DNA of 64,000 nt from Methylocystis sp. ATCC 49242 (GTDB lineage Bacteria > Pseudomonadota > Alphaproteobacteria > Rhizobiales > Beijerinckiaceae). Below, piece after piece: positions 59,671-64,000 of this stretch (positions are counted from its first letter, which is position 1; each line of letters opens with the position of its first letter). Under the pieces are notes generated by a model that had not been told where the DNA came from, did no database searches, and saw nothing but the letters and a program-made list of their open reading frames with translations. A program made the position numbers and the translations under genes. Location: the NCBI RefSeq assembly GCF_000188155.2, contig NZ_KE124774.1, positions 3,366,356 through 3,430,355 on the forward strand, written 5' to 3'.

Positions 59671-60188
59671 GCGTCGTCTCCCGTGAAGAAGGACGCGTCG
59701 GCGACGGCGTAGAGCGTCTGCTTCCACGTCACGGCGTAATAGACGCAGCCCTGCGCGAAATCCCTCGCGGTGAAGAGCGGGGCGGCGCTTGCCTCGCGGG
59801 CTTCGCCGATGTTCTCGACGCCCCAGCGCGCGAAATCGTCGTCGGTGAGCGCCTTCAGCAGCCCTTCGCAGATCGCGAGCGCCATCTCGTCGCGCTCGAC
59901 GCGGCGGCCCGCGACCATCAGATCCTCGGCGACGACATAGGCGGTCATCTGCGCCTCGAAATCGTCGGCGCCCGAGAGCCGCCCGTCGGGCAGGATGCGC
60001 GTCGCGGCGACATAGACGCCGGGCGCGTTGAAGACGCCCTTCTTCATCACGTCGGAGATGTCGAGCTTGCCGTAATGCGCCTTCACCTCGATGTCGGCGA
60101 AGCGCGCGGCGAGGGCGGCGACGATCGCGTCGCGCAGCGCATGGACGCGGGCCTGATCGATAAGTGAGGCGCGGGTGAAGGCGGTCAC
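59667..60188 (-). CDS. Mu gp37-like protein (DUF1834)
   Basis: A 173-residue protein: VHALRDAIVAALAARFADIEVKAHYGKLDISDVMKKGVFNAPGVYVAATR...MTAYVVAEDL. This is the layout of the gp37 family between the virion morphogenesis and baseplate genes. Probably a tail completion component. Confidence 0.75.
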   Translation of the reverse strand: MTAFTRASLIDQARVHALRDAIVAALAARFADIEVKAHYGKLDISDVMKKGVFNAPGVYVAATRILPDGRLSGADDFEAQMTAYVVAEDLMVAGRRVERDEMALAICEGLLKALTDDDFARWGVENIGEAREASAAPLFTARDFAQGCVYYAVTWKQTLYAVADASFFTGDDA

Positions 60189-60670
60189 AGCATCGCCCTC
60201 ATGAAGTCGGTGACGAGTTCTTCGATTTCCCGCGCGTCATCGGCCGAGACGCCGACGAAGGGGCGCGCCGGGATCGTCACGCTTTTCGCGAAGACGCGTT
60301 TAGGCCCGAGCATGAAGGCCAGCCGCTCCGCGTTTTTCGGCGTGATGGTCGCGCCATCTTGATGGACGTGAGCGAATTCCCAGCTGTCGCCCCATTCGCC
60401 GCTGCTCCCCGACGACGAGGAGGCGACGTAGTAGCGCAGATGGTCGCCCGTACGCATGAGGATCGGCGTGCCGGTGAGGTTCGGCGGCCAGGCTTCGCCG
60501 TCGGGGCCGGGGCCGCCGCTCTCGATGCGCTTGCGCGTCTGGTTTTCGCCGAGGTCCACGATCTCCGCGACCAGCTCGCCCGCGTCGAATTCCGTGAGCC
60601 GCGTGACGAGCGCGTTGACGCGCGCCAGATCGGCCATGTCGATCTCGATGCGGACGCCGATGTCCATCAC
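60185..60670 (-). CDS. Virion morphogenesis protein (Mu gpG-like)
   Basis: A 161-residue protein with QTRKRIESGGPGPDGEAWPPN, LMRTGDHLRYYV, and WEFAHVHQDGATITPKNAERLAFML, then the ending IPARPFVGVSADDAREIEEL. The IPARPFxG motif is diagnostic for Mu gpG/P2 gpS-type tail completion proteins. Confidence 0.88.
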   Translation of the reverse strand: MMDIGVRIEIDMADLARVNALVTRLTEFDAGELVAEIVDLGENQTRKRIESGGPGPDGEAWPPNLTGTPILMRTGDHLRYYVASSSSGSSGEWGDSWEFAHVHQDGATITPKNAERLAFMLGPKRVFAKSVTIPARPFVGVSADDAREIEELVTDFMRAML

Positions 60671-61131
60671 CAGCCCCCCATATTGTCGCGGGTGAACTGG
60701 CGCGGCGGCGCGATGACGATGGCTTCGCCCGGCGACGTCGTCGGCGTCGCGCCGTCGACCGAGCCGCCGCCGGAAAGGAAGGTGAGCCCGCCGCGGCCCT
60801 TCACGATGCCTTCGAGCCGCGCGACGGCGGTGTCGTAGCGCGCCTTCATCTCCTCCGAGCCGCGCGCGAAGGAGAGAGCGACGCGATGCATGGCCATGTC
60901 GATGGCGAAGAGACGCAGCGCGCCGAGCGACTCCTCGTCGAGATCGTCGATCTGCGCGCGCGTGTAGCGGCCCTGCAGGATGATGCGGATTTCCATCGAC
61001 ACGTCGGCGAGGGCGGCGTCGAAGCGCGCCCAGTCCGGCAGCCGCGTCGCCTCGTCGGCGCAGACGAGCTGCGCCTCGTTGGGATAGCGGGCCTGCACGT
61101 CGTCGATGGTGGCGAAAGGTGTGGCGGCCAT
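60667..61131 (-). CDS. Mu gp36-like protein (DUF1320)
   Basis: From ATG 61131: TPFATIDDVQARYPNEAQLVCADEA and DVSMEIRIILQGRYTRAQIDDLDEESLGALRLFAIDMAMHRVALSFARGSEEMKARYDTAVARLEGIVKGR, the DUF1320 pattern. A head-completion (connector) protein of Mu-like phages. The frame extends 11 codons up without homology. Four-base overlap with gpG. Confidence 0.85.
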   Translation of the reverse strand: MAATPFATIDDVQARYPNEAQLVCADEATRLPDWARFDAALADVSMEIRIILQGRYTRAQIDDLDEESLGALRLFAIDMAMHRVALSFARGSEEMKARYDTAVARLEGIVKGRGGLTFLSGGGSVDGATPTTSPGEAIVIAPPRQFTRDNMGGW

Positions 61132-61272
61132 GATGTCTCGCGGGATGGGGCGCCGGCCTTCCACCGGCTTGGCGCTTGCCGCTGCGCTAGCGGGATCGTC
61201 CGGCGGGTCTCACGCCCGCTCCCGATAAAGGCGAAGCCAGAACCGGGCGCTGCACGGCATTGCGGACGAAAC

Positions 61273-61349
61273 TGGATGCGGGGGCTGGATTTGAACCAGC
61301 GACCTGCAGGGTATGAACCTGCCGAGCTACCGGGCTGCTCTACCCCGCA
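61273..61349 (-). tRNA. Phage-borne tRNA-Met (CAT), initiator-like
   Basis: A full 77-base cloverleaf with encoded CCA: acceptor TGCGGGG/CCCCGCA, D arm GAGC...GCTC with the initiator-type AGCAGCCCGGTAGCTC, anticodon loop TTCATAC, and T arm GCTGG-TTCAAAT-CCAGC. A11-U24 and two G-C pairs at 30-31 follow the initiator pattern, with A29-U41 as in some rhizobial initiators. U1-A72 replaces the usual C1/A72 mismatch. It lies six bases before the gp35-like stop in the head operon. Confidence 0.9.
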
Positions 61350-61355
61350 GAAAAC

Positions 61356-61586
61356 TCACTTCCACTCGCCTTCGATCGCGCCGAGAGCGGAGAGCGTCTC
61401 CCATTCGGCGCGGGTGAGCTTCGCCTTCTCGCCCGGCGCGAAGGTTCCCGCGCTCGCGACGACCTTGAAGACGGCGGCGAATTCCTGCGTCTTCTCCTTG
61501 GCCGCTTTCGTTTCGGCCGCCGGCTCGGCGGGGGACGTCGCGCCCTGTTCGGCCGTCGTCGCGGCGCCCTGATCTGTTCTGGCCAT
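61356..61586 (-). CDS. Mu gp35-like small protein
   Basis: A 76-residue protein with an alanine/glutamate-rich start and a short domain AVFKVVASAGTFAPGEKAKLTRAEWETLSALGAIEGEW, matching a small protein usually between capsid and gp36 genes in Mu-like phages. Its role is unknown. The tRNA begins six bases behind its stop, so the message must be cut to free the tRNA. Confidence 0.6.
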   Translation of the reverse strand: MARTDQGAATTAEQGATSPAEPAAETKAAKEKTQEFAAVFKVVASAGTFAPGEKAKLTRAEWETLSALGAIEGEWK

Positions 61587-61652
61587 GATGCGTCTCGATG
61601 CTTGAAGGAAAGATGCGCGCCCGACGTCCGGGCGCGCGGTTTATTGGAGCGA

Positions 61653-62618
61653 TCAGCTCACCGCATTGGTGATGAGCGCGCCCGCGTCCTTGGCCATCAC
61701 CAGCTCGGTGATCTTCTCGCCGACGCGGATTTCCTCGCCGCCCTCCAGGCCGACGTCCGAGTCCATGACCGAGCCCGCGATGCGCTCGCCGAACTGGGGC
61801 GAGAGGCCCCACGTCACGCCGCCGTCGGGGCGCGCCGCGCGGTCGATGTAAGTGAGCGAGATGTGCTTGCCCCACACGCGCTGGAGACTGGCCGCCTGCC
61901 CCTTGCGCGCGGTGTTCACCCAGCCCTCGCCGACGAAGAGGTTCTTGATCTCGAAGAAGTCGGCGAACTGCTTGCGCGTGATCATGCCCTCGCCGGAATA
62001 GCTGTTAGCGATGGCCTTCACGAGCTTGGGATGCGAGCGCAGCTTCTGCCACACCGCAAAGCCCATCGTGACCGTGTTCGGCCGATAGATGAGCGTCGAG
62101 TCGAGCGCGGCGTTGATGACGCCGATCGGGTCGCTGTTCGCATAGTCCTCGAAGCGGGCAGTTCCCGTGAGCGCGGTGATGCGCGCCGGGGCGTAATTGG
62201 CCGTATTCTGCATCATGGCCGCGACGCGGACCTCGCGGTCGAGCATGAGCAGATTGGTGAGCCAGTTCACGGCATGCGCGCGCGGGTCATAGCTGGAGAT
62301 GCCGGCGCGGCGCTGCGCCTCGGCTGCCTTGATGTCGGAATTGGGGATCACGTCGCCGAGGCCATAGCTGTCGACGGCGCCATTCTGCTCGATCGCGCTG
62401 AATTCGACGAGCGGAACGCGGCCCTTGCGTCCGACCTTGGTGTCGGGGAGCGAGAAGCCTTCGGCCAGAGGGTATTCAAGCCATTTGAAGCTTTCGCCAG
62501 CGACCGGCACGCGCGGCAGCACCTGGTCGGCGATGAGCGTGAGGTCGGGGTTGGAATAGCCGATCGCATAGCCGGTGAGCACCGGGTTGACGACGAAGGG
62601 GCGAGCAGGAGCAGCCAT
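61653..62618 (-). CDS. Major capsid protein
   Basis: A 321-residue protein: NPVLTGYAIGYSNPDLTLIADQVLPRVPVAGESFKWLEYPLAEGFSLPDTKVGRKGRVPLVEFSA...YDPRAHAVNWLTNLLMLDREVRVAAMMQNTANY...TVTMGFAVWQKLRSHPKLVKAI. The EF-x-A and later A-x-DGGVTWG... elements fit HK97-fold capsids of the type seen in Mu-like prophages of Alphaproteobacteria rather than classic Mu gpT. It follows the protease and decoration genes. Confidence 0.85.
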   Translation of the reverse strand: MAAPARPFVVNPVLTGYAIGYSNPDLTLIADQVLPRVPVAGESFKWLEYPLAEGFSLPDTKVGRKGRVPLVEFSAIEQNGAVDSYGLGDVIPNSDIKAAEAQRRAGISSYDPRAHAVNWLTNLLMLDREVRVAAMMQNTANYAPARITALTGTARFEDYANSDPIGVINAALDSTLIYRPNTVTMGFAVWQKLRSHPKLVKAIANSYSGEGMITRKQFADFFEIKNLFVGEGWVNTARKGQAASLQRVWGKHISLTYIDRAARPDGGVTWGLSPQFGERIAGSVMDSDVGLEGGEEIRVGEKITELVMAKDAGALITNAVS

Positions 62619-62653
62619 GATTGCCTCGATTGCGAAAGAGGGGCGTCAGCCGG

Positions 62654-63028
62654 TCAGCCGGCGATGACGCCCTTGGAGACCTGGAAGGGGATGACGTCAC
62701 CGGCGACGCCCGAAACGAGCGCGAAGCCGATGACGTGCTTCATCTGGCCGGAGGTGAAGGTCGCCGCGACAGCCTTGCTGTTGGCGTCCGACGTGAGCGG
62801 GTCGCCGGCGGCGACCGTGCCGCCCAGCGTGACCTCGTGGACGTCGTCGATGGCGACGTCGACCATCTGTCCGGCCCCGGTCGCGCCCATGTCGATGACG
62901 CCCGCGATCTTGTCGGTCGCCGCCGTCGCCGGCGCGACCTCGCCGCGGTTCGATGTGTATTTGACGATCGTCTTCGCCGCTGCGGCGGCGGTGATCGAGA
63001 AGCTCTTGAAGCAGGGGCTGGCGCTCAT
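62654..63028 (-). CDS. Capsid decoration protein (DUF2190-like)
   Basis: A 124-residue protein with repeated VT-type strands: TSNRGEVAPATAATDKIAGVIDMGATGAGQMVDVAIDDVHEVTLGGTVAAGDPLTSDANSKAVAA and HVIGFALVSGVAGDVI. The DxLTSDxxGKAV-like block is the DUF2190/capsid-cement signature. It lies between protease and capsid genes, as expected for a head decoration protein. Confidence 0.8.
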   Translation of the reverse strand: MSASPCFKSFSITAAAAAKTIVKYTSNRGEVAPATAATDKIAGVIDMGATGAGQMVDVAIDDVHEVTLGGTVAAGDPLTSDANSKAVAATFTSGQMKHVIGFALVSGVAGDVIPFQVSKGVIAG

Positions 63029-63054
63029 CGCTTAAGTCCTGTCGTTAGCGGAGG

Positions 63055-64000
63055 TCAGGCCGTGGCCTGATATTTGGCTTCGAGGGCCGCCATGGCGGAC
63101 ATGAAGTCGGGAGCCTTGCCGGCGGAGACGAGGCCGCGCGCTTCAGCGGCGAGCTGCGCGCCGGTCGGGACGCCGCCGCCCTCCGGCGGCTTCTTGTCGT
63201 CGAGGCCGGAGCCGGAGAGCACGGGCGTCTTCGCCGAGAGCAGCGCCTTCACCGTCTCCAGGCCGGCGTCGGTGGCGCAGAGCCGCGCATAATGCTCGCG
63301 CTCGGCGGGAACGATCTTCTTTCCCTTCACCGCGTCCTCGAGCAGCGCGTCGACCTGCGCCTTGCGGCCCGCGGCCTTGATGTCGGAAAGCTCCTTCGAC
63401 GTCGCGGCGAGCTGCGCCAGCGTTTCGTCGTGAACCTTCTTCTCCACGAAGCCGGCTTCGAGAGCCGTCAGCATGGCGGCCTCATTGGCGCCGGCCGTGA
63501 CGCCGAGCGCGCTGGCGAGTTTGTCCATCATGTTCTCCTGGGAGGATGCGGCGGCGAGCGCCTTCTGATTGCCGAGCGCCGGGGCCGTGACGAGCGCGAC
63601 CGATCGCAGCCATGTCGGCCTGCGCTCCGGCGTGTGGAAAAAGTCGGGGGAGACGAAGCGGTATTTCCGCGCCGCGAGCAGCGCCTTGCCTTCGTCGAGC
63701 CATTCGACGCGGCCCTGCAACGCGCCGCCGTCGACGCGAAGCTCCCTGATCCAGCCGATCGCGTCGGCGCGGGAGCCGGTGAGCGCGGCGTGATGCGTGG
63801 CGTGATTGACGTCGACCGGCAGGTCGACGCCGTCCGCATTGAAGCGGGAGACGAGCAGCTCGGGGTCTACATCGAAAGACCTCCCGTCACGGGTGTCGAC
63901 GCGACCGCGCTTTGCGAAGATCGTGATCCACTCCGGCGGCGCGTCGCTTTCGGGAAGCACGGCGGCCAGAGCGTGAAATGCGAAATCGGCTTGCGAAGCG
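63055..64000 (-). CDS. Phage protease/scaffold (Mu gpI-like), cut by the right edge
   Basis: The visible part reads PPEWITIFAKRGRVDTRDGRSFDVDPELLVSRFNADGVDLPVDVNHATHHAALTG...AIGWIRELRVDGGALQGRVEWLDEGKALLAARKYRFVSPDF, the Mu I protease core with its likely catalytic histidine in DVNHAT. The C-terminal half is a coiled scaffold ending with an IDSAM-like helix (KAPDFMSAMAALEAKYQ). A GTG at 63960 is in frame, but similar sequence (FHALAAVLPESDAPPEW) continues to the edge, so the true start is probably outside. Confidence 0.85.
   Translation of the reverse strand, partial: ASQADFAFHALAAVLPESDAPPEWITIFAKRGRVDTRDGRSFDVDPELLVSRFNADGVDLPVDVNHATHHAALTGSRADAIGWIRELRVDGGALQGRVEWLDEGKALLAARKYRFVSPDFFHTPERRPTWLRSVALVTAPALGNQKALAAASSQENMMDKLASALGVTAGANEAAMLTALEAGFVEKKVHDETLAQLAATSKELSDIKAAGRKAQVDALLEDAVKGKKIVPAEREHYARLCATDAGLETVKALLSAKTPVLSGSGLDDKKPPEGGGVPTGAQLAAEARGLVSAGKAPDFMSAMAALEAKYQATA

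Larger units (their letters stand above)
42290..64000 (-). mobile_element. Mu-like prophage, late-gene half (continues past the right edge)
   Basis: All genes here lie on the minus strand and form a head-tail module: Mu-type head and completion genes, then a P2-type contractile tail. The end at 42290 starts with TG and has two direct repeats like transposase-binding sites. Early genes (transposase, repressor, lysis) are not in the window. There are no frameshifts in structural genes except a canonical programmed one, so the prophage may be functional. Confidence 0.9.

Noticed and set aside
58805-63960. Prophage as a gene transfer agent
   Set aside because: The head-tail set is that of a contractile Mu/P2-type phage with a transposition-type end, unlike the siphovirus-like GTA cluster of Alphaproteobacteria.

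Overview
The window comes from a GC-rich alphaproteobacterium, most likely of the order Hyphomicrobiales (Rhizobiales). Supporting signs are a tRNA-His of the alphaproteobacterial type (G1-U72, A73), an RpoE/ChrR regulon with TGATCC-N18 promoters, a GapR-type phage protein, DciA, and a rhizobial-style palindromic repeat. The genus cannot be fixed from sequence alone.

Layout. 1-824: end of a choloylglycine-hydrolase-family gene. 963-6355 (minus): an arsenic operon in partial decay, with arsR, an arsI-like gene, a relic of a phosphatase-type arsC, an in-frame arsC-arsD fusion, an intact arsA, a broken acr3 pump gene, a mini zinc-ribbon gene and a methyltransferase. 6356-6952: arsR operator plus an IS256 remnant. 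6953-11423: MacB/MacA-type exporter and an L,D-transpeptidase lipoprotein. 11586-14247: IS21-family element with a frameshifted istB. 14248-20522: an integrative element carrying a primase-polymerase, a P-loop helicase, a Xis-like protein, a large GTGACG inverted repeat and a frameshifted integrase. 20527-21391: IS5-family element with CTAG target duplications.

21405-30095: a photooxidative-stress type regulon. Two divergent operons and one outlying gene share the promoter form TGATCC-N18-TAWAMN. Products are an ECF sigma factor, a ChrR-like anti-sigma factor that has lost most of its zinc ligands, two cyclopropane-fatty-acid-synthase-like enzymes, a flavin oxidoreductase, DUF1365, DUF1295, DUF2147 and DUF2177 proteins and a lipocalin. 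Next to it lies a ruined gene for a BciA-type divinyl chlorophyllide 8-vinyl reductase, which suggests a phototrophic past. 31343-42184: ordinary chromosome (tRNA-His, dciA, mutY, glpK, bfd-bfr, a regulator-transporter operon, a phosphoesterase/glycosyltransferase pair, a MoeB-like gene, ridA).

42290 to the right edge: the late half of a Mu-like prophage, read on the minus strand and cut by the window edge. Its end begins with TG and carries two 19-bp direct repeats. Head genes are Mu-like (protease, decoration, capsid, gp36, gp37, gpG), while the tail is P2-like (V, W, J, I, H, FI, FII, E+E', T, U, X, D). The most unusual cargo is an initiator-like tRNA-Met inside the head operon, four consecutive fibre-locus proteins with Sec-type signal peptides, a canonical CCCTTTC frameshift site in the tail chaperone gene, and two small genes resembling anti-defence families: Acb2/Tad1 between X and D, and Tad2 (DUF2829) just after D.
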